Assembly: GCA_037178675.1 (NCBI GenBank) | Contig: JAYMGJ010000157.1 | Location: 1 to 64,000, forward strand | Direction: 5' to 3' | Length of the DNA stretch: 64,000 bases | Origin: Scleroderma bovista | Taxonomy: Eukaryota; Basidiomycota; Agaricomycetes; Boletales; Sclerodermataceae | In this document: positions 26,510 through 37,899 of the stretch, in pieces | How the letters are laid out: each line of letters starts with the position of its first letter | Numbering within the stretch: the first letter of the stretch is position 1 | Program-made: the position numbers and the translations under genes | The notes under the pieces: generated by a model | Told to the model about the DNA's origin: nothing | The model's database searches: none | What the model saw: the letters and a program-made list of their open reading frames with translations, nothing else

Positions 26510-27949
26510 CTAGGGCTGCTCTAGGGTGCAAATACCGGACCACATCATGTCACATACAAGCACTGCAAACGCGCCAACAATCATGCCAGTTCCGATTAAT
26601 CCTCCAAAGGTCAAGGGTACAGTTCCAAAGATCAGGTCCGAGAAGAGAGTGAGAACGATAGTGAGTAGGCTCCCGACAGATGTTACTATTGGACCCCAGA
26701 TACCAAGAAGGATCTGCACATGAAGTGGATGGATCCGCGATCAGAAGGTGGGGTTACAAGGAGAACAAGTAACAATTACCATAAACCCCGCATTGAAGAT
26801 AACCCCTGATGCTGCGATACCCGCAATAGCAATCGAAACGTCCGCGCTGGTCGGTAGTCGGAATACTTCTAAACGATAATAGTGCAAAATAGGTATGGGT
26901 ATCCACAAAACAAGAAGAGTGCAGATTCCGATGGCGGTAGTGATAAGGTTTGGATGGAACCCGAATGGTGGTGGGTATACAATGCCACCTTTCAAAAGAG
27001 GTGCAGGGAATTCCTCGTCGACCACATCGTCTGCAGTAATAATTGATCGGTAATGCGATGGCTCCAACGACAATTCCGAGTCAGTGGGGAGTGCGACGTA
27101 TTTCTTGTAGATGACTTGATAGAGTGCGTACCCGACAGAGGCGATGAGAACTAACATATCGCCGACAAAAGGGGACGGGATATGCACCGCGCTCATTTGC
27201 ACAGGTTCTGGGCTTGGTGGGGAGGCTGCGGTTCCCCCGTAAACGATGGTCATGACGCCCAAAGTTGCCAGACAAACTGCCATCAAGCGGATCGTTCCCC
27301 ACTCCATACCAAGCAATTTTACGCTGAAAACGTATGTGAAGAATGCGTTGGCGTTCCATATAGCAGTTACATCCGTAACACTGGGTAGTGCTCAGCATAA
27401 TGAGACGTATGAGGAGAGACGTCATACGAAGCCAACGGAACCGCCGCGAACCAAAGCAAGCTAGGTAAACTGTAGAAAATGGAAAGTCCAATCATGACAA
27501 ATGCGGCCTTGATAGTCGGAAATTTTCTATGTTGGATATCTGGGACGGACCCAGAAACCGAAGTCAGTTGACGCATTAACGCACAATGAAGCCCAGATAG
27601 TAGCGGTCGAAGCTCGAGATCGGTGGTTGTGAGCAAATAGACCAGATGGATGGGCAATGACACCAAGAACGATGAATGGACAATGTAGCTGTGTGCATAT
27701 TCAGTGACCAGGTGATATGTATTTGGACACTGCAAACGAACAAAATGAAATAAGACTGTCGATATTGCAAGGTGGTCTGCAGATACTGGAGAGAGCTTCA
27801 ATGATTCCTGCCCATACAGAAAGACTTGAAACGCTAACTTGTGTGATTTGGGTCTCTGCGACGAAAGCCAATAAGACAGCGACGAAGAGTACAAGAGCAC
27901 TCGTGCCACCCAGGTGGGGAGTGAAAGACAGTTCATGGTTGCTGGCCAT
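26510..27949 (-). CDS. EamA/SLC35F-type membrane transporter
   Basis: Multi-pass membrane protein of the drug/metabolite transporter superfamily; the layout resembles the SLC35F5/Thi74 branch (vacuolar or Golgi solute carriers). Minus-strand exons: 27949-27839, 27785-27742, from 27688, from 27380 to 26780, and 26713-26510. Hydrophobic helices include LVLFVAVLLAFVAETQI, AAFVMIGLSIFYSLPSLLW, AVCLATLGVMTIVYGG, TTAIGICTLLVLWIPIPIL and GLIGTGMIVGAFAVLVCDM. The conserved DVTAIWNANAFFTYVFSVKL motif sits at a splice junction. A hydrophilic loop between the two halves contains the acidic DDVVDEEFPAP. The substrate cannot be told from sequence. Confidence 0.85.
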
Positions 27950-28065
27950 GTTCTGCGAGAGAGTTCACATCTTTCCAAAGGATGGCAGCCTGACTGGATC
28001 CAAGGGATAACGAATCACGTGACAATCGCAACACATCCGAGCACTCGAGTGGCTCACTGCCAAAA
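27950..28065. promoter_or_regulatory. 116-bp divergent promoter
   Basis: Only 116 bp separate the ATG of the EamA-type transporter (minus) from the ATG of bL36m (plus). Both transcripts must start within or very near this interval, so a shared nucleosome-free region is likely. Confidence 0.5.
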
Positions 28066-28370
28066 ATGTTGCGGACACTCCTCACATCAAGCAGACCACT
28101 ACTCACCCGATTGCGGGCTGCAGCGCTGCCGCACGTTCAACGTGCTGGCCATCTACCTGCCCCTACTTGTGTGCAGTCGTCCAATCCGATCTTGACGAGG
28201 GGGATGAAAGTTAGGTCCTCGGTCAAAGTTATGTGTGACGGCTGTAGCATCGTCATAAGGAAGGGACGCGTCTACGTCGTGTGTTCGAAGAATCCAAAAC
28301 ACAAACAGGTAGATCATCAATTGCTCTTCAGTTTCTTCTCGCTAAAAAAATCTGGCAGCGTCAAGGCTGA
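28066..28370 (+). CDS. RTC6: Mitochondrial large-subunit ribosomal protein bL36m
   Basis: Two exons, 28066-28308 and 28359-28370, give 84 residues. The N-terminal half is an Arg-rich presequence without acidic residues ([20 protein letters not shown]). The C-terminal domain [20 protein letters not shown], then [18 protein letters not shown], is the bL36 zinc ribbon with C-x2-C, C and H ligands. The last exon contains only RQG and the stop, so a model that misses the intron would read about 65 wrong residues instead. bL36m helps organise the 23S rRNA core of the mitoribosome. Confidence 0.95.
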
Positions 28371-28771
28371 CCTCGGCGAATCGCTCCAAAACTACCTAAT
28401 GTATGTTGCCGAGTCTCCATGTTACAAACCGCTCACGCTCACAGTCTGTCGTTTTGGTTGCCAATTTCACCCTTTTTGCTATGCCCGTGAGGACCAACAG
28501 TATTTTGCGTAGTTCACCTTTTATACTCGTACAGCATGGATGGGAGCATCTCTGTGCGTGCCATTACGATGTCCATTTTTTCGTGGTAGGTTATTACACG
28601 AGACCCGTTTGCTAAGATTGCGAATCTGCCAATGTTGCCAAAACATTCTCGTGAGGTCCATTTACATCCTCGAGATGAGAACAACTACCCATTATAATTC
28701 TACATTGACAAAGCGACCCATATTACAGTAATTTTTCAGAGTCGATTGCACCAGGGTCGCGATGAGCCTAC

Positions 28772-29528
28772 TCAATTCCACTTCTTGATCTCACTTCCTT
28801 CAGGAGCTTTGCCTTCCACTCTCCCCTGCTTCACTTCATCCCAATTGGTGCTGAGTGTTGTGCCACCACTCTCCTGGAAGCTTTTCATCATGGCACGCCT
28901 TGTGTCATCATCGGCGTTTGCGAAGATTTGCTGGAAAAAGGTGTTGACGGCAGAGTCTCCGCCAATGTTGGGATCTTGTTCTGTAGTCTTTTCTTTTTCG
29001 CAGGAAAGGATGTCCTTGGTGATACCCTCCCAATTCTTTCTCTTAGTAGTAGCAGTCGAAGAAGGTGCAGAGGCGAGCGGATAGCTTGCCAATACTAACA
29101 ATGATCGGGGATGTCACTGACGTGAAACACGGATGATGAATAGACCCGTACCATCGGGTGCATCACCGGTCAGCGCTCCCCATCGACCTTGCACGATCTT
29201 GCTCAATTTGACTTCGACCTTTGCTTTTCCAATGGTAATGTGTCGTTGCTCGGGGTCGATCTGGCCTTTCAGTGGCTGCAAAATCAGGGAAATATCGCCA
29301 TTCTGGTAGGTTAACTTGGAGGGGGTAAACATTGGTGTCTCAACTGATACTGATCCGTCTGGAGCACACCTTGCGTGGTTCGAGATGGACGGACACCACG
29401 TCTGGATTGGCCCCTCGATCGAATATCGAGAGTGTGAGGGCCCCGTCATTCTCGTAGAACTCGTATCTGCTGTTGATATTAGCAACGAAGCCAGTAAGGA
29501 GTGGCCTGACTCGCCGTGGGGTGGTCAT
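28772..29528 (-). CDS. SGT1-like CS/SGS-domain cochaperone
   Basis: Minus-strand exons 29528-29370, 29314-29152 and 29094-28772 close in phase at 214 residues. A CS (p23-like) domain covers RYEFYENDGALTLSIFDRGA to KLSKIVQGRWGALTGDAPD. The SGS domain follows: KRKNWEGITKDILSCEKEK, GGDSAVNTFFQQIFANADDD and MMKSFQESGGTTLSTNWDEV. SGT1 links Hsp90 to SCF ubiquitin ligase and kinetochore assembly in yeast. The TPR domain of yeast Sgt1 is absent, which I recall as normal for many basidiomycetes. The first 20 residues before RYEF look atypical; an early intron or an upstream start is possible. It is divergent from the GT31 gene, 131 bp apart. Confidence 0.88.
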
Positions 29529-29659
29529 GGGGTGAATGAGTTGAATGGAATCCCCTAGAAATGAGATAGGAACTAACGAAGTCACGTGCCCCGACTCTGC
29601 AGTGTTTCTGTCCCAATTTGGCACATACTACTACTACGCTCGCTCTCGACCCACTCTTC

Positions 29660-31968
29660 ATGTGGGGGTTTCGTCGTTCCTCCAGGCTATCTCAGCCGTC
29701 GAACGAAGCATACGAGTTCTTATCCAGCTCGGACCAGGAGGGGGTCGCCACAGCTACCCCAGCAGACAATCGTGTTCTTACTGAGGATGACACCGCTCTG
29801 GGTCGTTCGTCCTCAGAATCATCCGGGACGTCAACCCCTTCTCGTGCACCATCTCCCTCTTCTTCATATCCATCACACAGGCTCTCCTCTTCTATTTCCG
29901 AGGTAGATGGCGGCCTAAATTTGCCCTTGCTCTTCAGCCCAGGAGGAATACAGCCTCCCCTCCGCGATGGGATGCGCAATTGGTGGAACCTAAACCCTAA
30001 TTCTCGGAGGAGGCGGAGTCGCGAACGCACGGTATGGAGGACCCTCAAGAAAGCGGCGAGGAGGATTGTCCGACATTCTTTGTTTCCTCGACAACCGTTG
30101 ACCATAGTAAGGATGCGCGGTCATATCTCTTTTCCATACTAAACTCACAGGCACCCAGATCTTTGCCCTCCTTCTCTTCACGCTTTTCGCCATCTCCCTC
30201 ACTCTTTTACTTATGTATGTATTAAATCCCGACAAAGAACCATTGCCCTGGAAAGCATATTGTTCCATCCCTCCCTCAACTACACTCCCTCCAAATTTCC
30301 GCTCTACGCTACCTTATCCTTATATCAATCCCCTCCTCGAAGAGATCCCTCCGAGTTTCCCTCCAGACAACTTAGACACATTTCCTCCAGCAGGAGTGTT
30401 CGTTGGCGTCTTCTCCATGGACTCAGCGCTGGAACGCAGGATGCTCATAAGGACTACTTGGGCCACGCATCCCCGGAGTCGGAACGGCGCTGGCGTAGGA
30501 GACGGTGGCCGTGGTACATCACGGACGGTCGTCCGTTTCATCCTAGGTCAACCTCGCAAAGGATGGGAAAGGCGTATCCAAACAGAGATGGAAAGTAAGC
30601 ACGGGAAACCACAGCTCTTCGATGCCCTGCTGATGGGCTATTGTATCAAGTGTACAATGATATTGTCATTCTACCCTGTCCCGAGAACATGAACTCGGGA
30701 AAATCACACGCCTACTTTACTTGGGCCGCCCAAAACGCATGGGTGCCTCCCGTATACTTCAATACTTCGGTTCCTGTCCCTGAGTTTAGTTATTCTAACT
30801 GGACTACAGAACCTCCTCGTCCTGCTCCTCACGATTCACCTTTCGTCTGGGCAGAATATACCTCTGGCCGTCCCCAGCCGTGGGTGCGTCCAGACTACGT
30901 TGTCAAAGTGGATGAAGATGCTTTCGTTATGCTGGCAGAGCTGGAGTCACGCATGAGGTTAGAACTGCACGCCACGGGACATACACCGTATAGTCTGGTT
31001 AACGTCAATGCTTCGATCGAGGCGGACAAACTGATTGCAAAATCCAATGAAAGCGACTCGTCTGCTAAACGGGATCCAAGCCTTTTGCACGACCCGCTTG
31101 TATACTGGGGTTATCTTGTGAAGGAGCGCTTCATGGCCGGTGAACTGTATGGTCTGAGTTGGAGTCTGGTTGACTGGGTATCGAGAGATCCGGCCGTCAA
31201 GGGCTTCACACGAGGCGCCGAAGACAAGCAGACCGCGAAATGGATGACAATACATCCGCAAGCTGGCGAAATTCGTTGGGCTAGCGAGCGTTGCTGGATA
31301 TATGACCACCCCCGTGCTAGCACTGTGTAAGCAGGGTGGTTCCTTTTACTCCCTTTCTGCCACTGAGACGGACCACAGGTATTCCCATGGATTCCTGTTT
31401 CCTTCACATGTCGAACACATCAAACAATCTGTCATATCCTACATCGAGGCGGCTTCTCGCAATTATTCTTCTTCACCCATCCAGCATACCATTCTCGGAC
31501 CGGGTCTCCCGACGCCGTCCAATTGGGCCCATTCGAGCGTTTCCACGTTCGGGGCGAAATATCAGGTTCCGACCCAAGATTTGGCCATTCTGGAGAGCGT
31601 GGAAGCTCTTGTAGAGGGAAGTGACATGTCAAAACTACACGAAGGTTCGCGGGGCGAGTTCTTACTGCCAAATGATGTGACTGATTCCACTGGCAGGCAC
31701 TGCGGCAGACGTCAGATATGCCTGGCGCCATCGGGAAGGGGCAATGACACGCTATCGAAACAAACGGGTCGGTGGCACTATCGTCGTGCATTTTATCAAG
31801 AAGCACATGTGGTTCTTGGAGACGGCATTGGCATTGCTGGAAACAGACGACTACTCCGATTTTGAGCGGGAGAGCCTTCCTGAGTCTGGCAGGCTGCATG
31901 TTGGCGTTTCGAGTATGTGGACAGACAACACCTTATTCGCACAAAGGAACAGGAGTTTTTTATTATAG
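29660..31968 (+). CDS. Glycosyltransferase family 31 type II membrane protein
   Basis: Exons 29660-30106, 30159-30594, 30651-31326, 31379-31644 and 31697-31968 close in phase at 698 residues. A cytosolic tail of about 150 residues is Ser/Pro-rich, then Arg-rich (SRRRRSRERTVWRTLKKAARR). One membrane anchor follows (IFALLLFTLFAISLTLLLMY), then a Golgi-lumen domain. GT31 features are ALERRMLIRTTWATHP, DIVILPCPENMNSGK and VVKVDEDAFVML, the latter holding the D-x-D nucleotide-sugar site. The family transfers galactose or GlcNAc in beta-1,3 linkage. The specific sugar and acceptor are not readable. The start is the only ATG near the open frame; upstream in-frame starts would be TTG. Confidence 0.85.
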
Positions 31969-32070
31969 ATCCGTTGGTTCCCTTTGGGACATATAGCATA
32001 GGGTGATACCAAATTGTACAGTTGCATAACCCCTAGAACAAGACAAGACAACTAAAACAAATTGAAATCC

Positions 32071-33447
32071 TCAGTAGCCATCCAATAATGCAGCTTGTGG
32101 TATCGAGTTCGGGAGACTATCCGGTCTTACTAGCGGTTGTGCATCTTGCAAGCGGTTGTAAACAGCTCGCCGGATCGTCCCTTCCCACTGTCTGAACCAC
32201 TCTCCTTCCCTCACCCCTTCAACTCTCGTTGTCTCAGGTGTTAGTGAACCTCCCATAGGCTGACAGAAAGGATCTAACGTTCCTGATGCTTGGGCAACGC
32301 CTTGGAAGGGACTCTCAGCATACTTCACAGGAGGATTGATCTCCGTGGACTGTGCGATGCGTTTGAGTGCATATGCACCACCGCAGACTTTCCAGCTGCC
32401 GCCACCGCGGTGGTGGAATCGTTTAAAGAGCCATAGAAATGGGTATATCAGAGTGATGATGAGTAAAAACTTGATCCAGCCATTAGAAAGCGCCCGTGAA
32501 AGGCGGTTCTCTGAGCGAACAGAAAGCAATGAGTACGACGTCTCGAAACGGACTTGAATGGTTCCCCCATAATAAGTAGTGTTTATGAGGGAGTGGGTTG
32601 CGGTTATGATGGCGTCAAAATTCCACCCATAGACGACCTGAGATCTTGTTTAGGAAGTCAGTAATCGGAGAATAATTGACAAACCTTCTCATAGTGAGGA
32701 ATTTCCTATCGGAACAATAGTCGTCAGCCCAACGGCGAAGGGTCCAGGACGACTTTAAGACGCTGTCTGTGTGCATGACGGATGATTGATCTAGTCTCCG
32801 CGCATAGTCGCTACCAATCCAAGGAGGAAATCCCCGGCGGGCAGCTCGTCCTCCCAACTTTTGGCGACCTTCCTTTCTACTTCGCGGAACATGCGTCCAC
32901 GATACGTGGGGACAGTGTCTGCGACGGACCAATGTACTGGGTTTCCGATCAACGTCTTTGAAGTCAAAGTCAACGACGCGTTCCGTATACTCCTCTGTTT
33001 CCATCCTTCGCTGTCCGTTGTGTTCGCGGTGGATGGTGTGCTCGTCGTCAGATCCGCTGCAGTGTAGGACAAGCTGGGGTGGGATGGAAGCTTGCGAGAA
33101 TAGAAACTTAAAGCGGTAAAGTGGCTCCCCTGTGGAAGAGTAAGTCAAGTGTGTGCATGTATGGAGCGACATACCATCTTCATTGGTGGGGATCGTGTGA
33201 GATTACCTGAGGTTACCGACCCATTTCCAGGAGTGAAGTGGGAGACCTCGTATGGAGTAAATGTCGGTGGCTCCTCGCCACCGAGGGGGATGACGACCTC
33301 GCTGTCAGAGACGTAAAGAACAAGATCATGTACGCTGTCCTCACTGAACACTGGGGGCGGTGGGAAGGGAATGGGCTCCTGCTGGGCTTGCCTCAAATTC
33401 AAACACGCTGCAGAGCTGAGTGTAGCTATTCGTCTTGGGAGGCCCAT
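32071..33447 (-). CDS. conserved fungal membrane protein of unknown function
   Basis: Multi-exon minus-strand gene. Recognisable blocks in order: VHDLVLYVSDSEVVIPLGG, EPLYRFKFLFSQASIPPQL, RGFPPWIGSDYARRLD, LRRWADDYCSDRKF, VVYGWNFDAIITATHSLIN, then RLSRALSNGWIKFLLIITLI with a hydrophobic anchor and the loop FKRFHHRGGGSWKVCGGAYA. I recall proteins with this order across fungi, without a function. The intron before VVYGW is uncertain: the phase fits if the acceptor lies at AAACAAG, giving RRSQVVYGW. Other splice sites between 32700 and 33240 were not fixed. A beta-sandwich-like N-terminal half facing one side of the membrane is only an inference. Confidence 0.7.
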
Positions 33448-33904
33448 TAATAAACGAACGTCTATACCGGTATACATACAAAGAAAACGATAAGTGAACA
33501 GCACCTATGATAGATCGGTTTCCCATAACATAAAAACCGGTCTAAGAGACCTCTATTGGTACCGAGAAGTGGTGCCTTAGGTGGTTTTGCTGATATTGGC
33601 ATGCACCCGATTACCTAAGCACCGCTCCTCATTCTCGTTCCCACCCTGCTCCTTTTACATAGGTCTCCTTCTGGCTATTCCTCTGGCTATTGTGTTTGGA
33701 TCTGAGTATACAGGACAGCTGGTAGTCGCGGAAGGCTTAGCGTGGTCACAATTTTGTGGATTTATCTTATCTAATATTGCTGACCCGCTAACTTCAAGTG
33801 GAACGACTTGGTTGCAGCTGGAGCATAGCCCCGGGTACAACTAAAGTAACTTGTGTATTTCTTGGCGAAATAAGCACCCTCTCACACTTCTATTGACTCA
33901 GGGC

Positions 33905-36228
33905 ATGCCAGGAATGACGCCTAACCTAGTGGACACCACGCACAATACCCTCAAGGATTCTATTGACATTGACACTGATTTGCTTAACCATGGCGACGAA
34001 CTGGCGATATCCGACCTATTGACCCTCGCAAATTCAGAAAAGTGGATGCCGAGCAACGTTCGTGCAAAATACTCAACTCTGGCCCTCGACCACTTGTGCA
34101 ATTGGGGGATATACAATGGGGACACATGTTCCTGGGTTCTAGGACCCCTGAGCGAGGAACAAAGCACTACAGCCTGCGCTAATCAATTGGAGTTGGGTTG
34201 GACAAGGATCTTCAATTATGTGGGTCCTTAATTAGTGTGTCTGCCTGCTAAATAACATTCAACTTGTGTGTAGATTGTCCATGCAGTCTCAGACCGTGCC
34301 TCACGCTTGTGGATCCATCACGGAAGCAGCCTAGTCGGGGGTCGCTGCAAGCCCGACATCGTCCTCGTCCCCTCTGACTTTAACGCTGCTTCAGAGACAC
34401 CAACGTCGTGGACTGACATCCTCGTCACTTTGGAGTTGAAATCCGATAACTCTCTGCCCCTTCAGAAAATCGCGGAATCACAATTGCACGACCACGCGTA
34501 CTTCATCCTATCCTCCCAGGTCGACCGCGAGGTAGTGATGTCCTTCACATTGTGTGGGCCATCACTACATCTCTTCCTCTTCTCCCACAATGGTTACTTC
34601 AAGTCATCGGCGATCAACGTGCATACGGAGCCTGAGCTGTTGGTGAAGCTGGTGGCAATGACGGTCTACGGGGACCGTGCTTGGCTAGGCTACGATGAGG
34701 CTTATCACAGCGTTGCAGGCACGGAGACCATCTTTTTCCAGGGGGAATGGCATCGCGTACTGGTGGTCCTATTTCGTGCCAATGGTTTGAAAGGGCGAGG
34801 GACTCGTGTACTTCTAATCCAGGCAGAAAAAGGAGGCAAACCGTTCGTCCTCAAAGATACTTACCACAATGTGGACTGGGCTACCGATGGGGAGATTCAT
34901 GGGTTACTTCAAGACCATGGGCGAGGGTCTGGGGCAGAGGGCCCTCTGGGAGCTGGTGGGGAGCAAGGTTTGCCAGTTTTTATTAGTGAAGAAGTTGCCC
35001 CACTGGCACCCATGGAGGAATTGGCGCGAAAGCTGTGCCCCAGCTCTCAGTACAAACAGGCGAAGAGGCACCTTCGCGTCGCCTTTAAAACATTGTCGGT
35101 GGGGATTACCTGGTTCTCTTGCGCACGAGAATTCCTGGATACTTTTATAGACGTTGTCGAAGGTAAGCTTTCACTTTTATACTATCCGTCCAGAAGAACT
35201 GATATCACGCTTAAGCACATAAATATGCATGCGACAATAGGCAAGTACTACACTGTGACATCAGCGATACAAACCTCTGGGTGCGGACGGAGATTAGTGG
35301 GGACACAAGTGAGGAACCACCTCTAAAAGGACCTCAGGAATGGGTCGAAGCACTAGCAGAAGCGGCAGTGCCTGCCAAGCCAGAAGGTACAGTGGAGGAG
35401 TGGTATCCCCAGCGGCAGGGAATGCTAGGGGATTGGGGCTTTGCACACGATCAAAAGTCCGAGTCTTCACGGAAGGTTCGATATCTAACGGTGCGTTAAT
35501 CTTTACCAATTCTTTGGCTTTTGTTGAATCTTCTGCAGGGCACATTCCCATTTCAGGCCATTGAAATTCTTCGAGGCACTGACTCTGAAGGGAATATTCC
35601 CTTTCATCGCACCCATCACGACCTCGAAGGATTCTTCTGGGTTCTTTGGATAATCTTCATCAACGTTGTGGGTCCCTACAATGAACGAGCCCGTATGTCA
35701 ACCTCCTCACCCCAGACCACGACGTCATCCAATGCACCCCAGCCCCTGCCGCCTGAAGATCCAGAGACGATGCGCCTAAACCGTCTTCCCTCCTGGGCAC
35801 GCCCTGGTCCATGTAACCTGCGCTCTTCCGATATTGCGTGGTCAAAGCTGGGCTTGGGATTAACACTGGCTGAGCACATCAGTGAGTATTGGGGGAAGCA
35901 CACAAGCATCCGGGAGGGATTACTCAGGCTTCGAGAGCTTTTTTGTTGGACTCGTGTCGTTGAGGCCCGTGTTGCTCCACCACCTGACGTCAGCCACCAG
36001 CAGCTGCTAGCCGTACTTCGTGCCATGCGTGAAGGAATCAACCCTGCTGATGATCCATTCCCTCCCTTGGAAGTTGTGCAGGCTGGTCGAGAACGCTATA
36101 AGTGTTATATGTGTCAAGGAGGAGTGGACCTCCCTGTGCTGGGTACTCAGACTGGGGCCAGCATCTGCAGCAGTCAGAAACACCAAAGAAAGGATGTCGA
36201 GAGTGGCCCTGTGGATTGCAACAGTTAA
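33905..36228 (+). CDS. FunK1-type fungal protein kinase
   Basis: Member of the large FunK1 family expanded in Agaricomycetes. The start MPGMTPNLVDTTHNTLKDSI and a following intron (34220-34273) match the family N-terminal region. Kinase-like motifs are VLHCDISDTNLWV (the HRD/catalytic-loop equivalent) and LGDWGFAHD (the DFG equivalent), followed by GTFPFQAIEIL and HRTHHDLEGFFWVLWIIFI. Introns near 35165-35215 and 35492-35538 restore the reading frame through HKYACDNRQVLHCDI and RYLTGTFPFQ. A glycine loop is not obvious. Targets are unknown. It is the last clear gene before 13 kb of repeats, a common position for this lineage-specific family. Confidence 0.82.
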
Positions 36229-36599
36229 TTTGCACAGAAGCAGTGATGGATGGGCATTTTCGCTGGGCAAGGGTAAGCTTGCATACTTTCAGAACATGTT
36301 TTATTTTGTCAGTGACCACTGTATGGTCTACTTTCCTTGCTAAAAAGGAAAAAATGATCAACTAAAAAAGGAACTATCTACTCCGAGTCTGATTAACTTT
36401 TAACTTGGTGTTTGCCATCCTTTGGCATTATTTTGTCTTATCACTTTTAGTGTGGACTGTTTCTTCCTTAATGGTTCTATCTCACATCAGCAATTTGACA
36501 TCTGTCTGAAGTGTCTGGGACAGACAGTGTCAGACATGTCAGGTGTCCCAGACCTGTGCCTGGAATCAGGCATGTTCCTTTCTGGGTCAGGTGTCATCT

Positions 36600-37178
36600 G
36601 GATCATTTCTCCACTATTACTGCAGATCTCCACTATGTCCTGCTCTTAGGACAGCCTCTCCCAGAGTTCCCGTGCACTGCCTGGCACATATCTTCCCAGC
36701 CTGCTCCCTCAGTCCCTCTCATTCTTGCTCAGCGTGTTCTCCTCGTCAGTCCTGTGTCAAGGATGCACTTTGGTCATCTTAGGTCTATTGTCAAGCTTGA
36801 AAAGTCATCTCTGGTCATCTCTGTGTCCTCTGAGCCCTCAGCCTATGGTCCCTTTCTCCCAGATACTTGCCATGTCCATCTTCCTCTGTTGTTCATCTCG
36901 CTTCCTTGGATGCATCAAATTCAATACTCTATCCACTTCCCTACTTTCAGACAATGACCCCCAGCACCATGACAGTTAATGGACTCCATGGTGAGCAATG
37001 AAACAAACATCTGGATTGCAGGGGAAATATCTCTGTGGGAAATGAACAGATTTGCATCGGAACTTGACAGGCAGATAGACCACGTTCTAGGCTCTCTGAT
37101 GGTATAGTCATGTGCCTGATAGCTTCAGAAATGATGGAGCTATTCAAAATATTAGAATGCCGGCACTGGGCACCTAAA
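36600..37178. repeat. bipartite repeat, copy 1 (segment A forward, B forward)
   Basis: Segment A (36600-36978) begins GGATCATTTCTCC and ends CATGACAGTT. Segment B (36981-37178) runs from GGACTCCAT to GGCACTGGGC. A second copy of both lies at 42.6-43.2 kb, where A is reverse-complemented and B is not. No open reading frame of note is conserved between copies. Confidence 0.85.
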
Positions 37179-37239
37179 CAACATCAGGAAACTGGGGAAG
37201 AAATGATATTCCATGATACACATTATAAACATACATCAG

Positions 37240-37890
37240 AGTGATATTGTAATATACCTCAATATCAGCAATTACAATTGAACTAGCATAATTGAGCACT
37301 GATGATAACTCATTAACATTGTTAGTGCACAATGATCAATTGTATATCAGAATAACTGATTGTAGATAATGCAGGGTAGACATGGCATCTTGTTATCATA
37401 CATTATATTTGATAGTCTATCTTCCAACAGAGTTTCAGAGCCTGGTCATCTTGCTACTATTATGTGTCTAGCATATAATGAATTATAATTAACATGCCAG
37501 AATGGCATCCCACTTATCACACATTATATTTGATAGTCTATCTTCCAACAGAGTTTCAGAGCCTGGTCATCTTGCTACCATGATGTTTCTAGCATATAAT
37601 TGATTATAATTAACCTGCCAGAATTGGATATTGTATTGTACCTAAGATCTGCAATTATATAACCTTACAACTGAGCTGGCAGGATGTTGCTCTTATCAGC
37701 AGCCTTAGTGTAAGATGATCAAATACAGATCAGAATGAGTCATAACATGTAATGTAGGATAGACATGATGCCTTGTTATCACCCATTATTTTTAATGGTC
37801 TGCTTCCTGACAGAGTTACAGTGCCTTGTGGCCTTGCTCCAATTACTTCTCTGAACTATCATTGATTATAATGAATATGCCAGAATGGCA
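37240..37890. repeat. nested tandem repeat, about 118-bp unit in a larger duplicated block
   Basis: A unit of about 118 bp containing GATAGTCTATCTTCCAACAG and GAGTTTCAGAGCCTGGTCAT occurs at about 37,385-37,502 and 37,503-37,621, nearly identical. A third, diverged copy is at 37,770-37,890. The DNA before units 1 and 3 is also related (ATTGTAATATACCTCAATAT against ATTGTATTGTACCTAAGATC), so a block of about 375 bp was duplicated and one inner unit then repeated. The stretch is AT-rich and noncoding. Confidence 0.75.
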
Positions 37891-37899
37891 ACCCACTTA

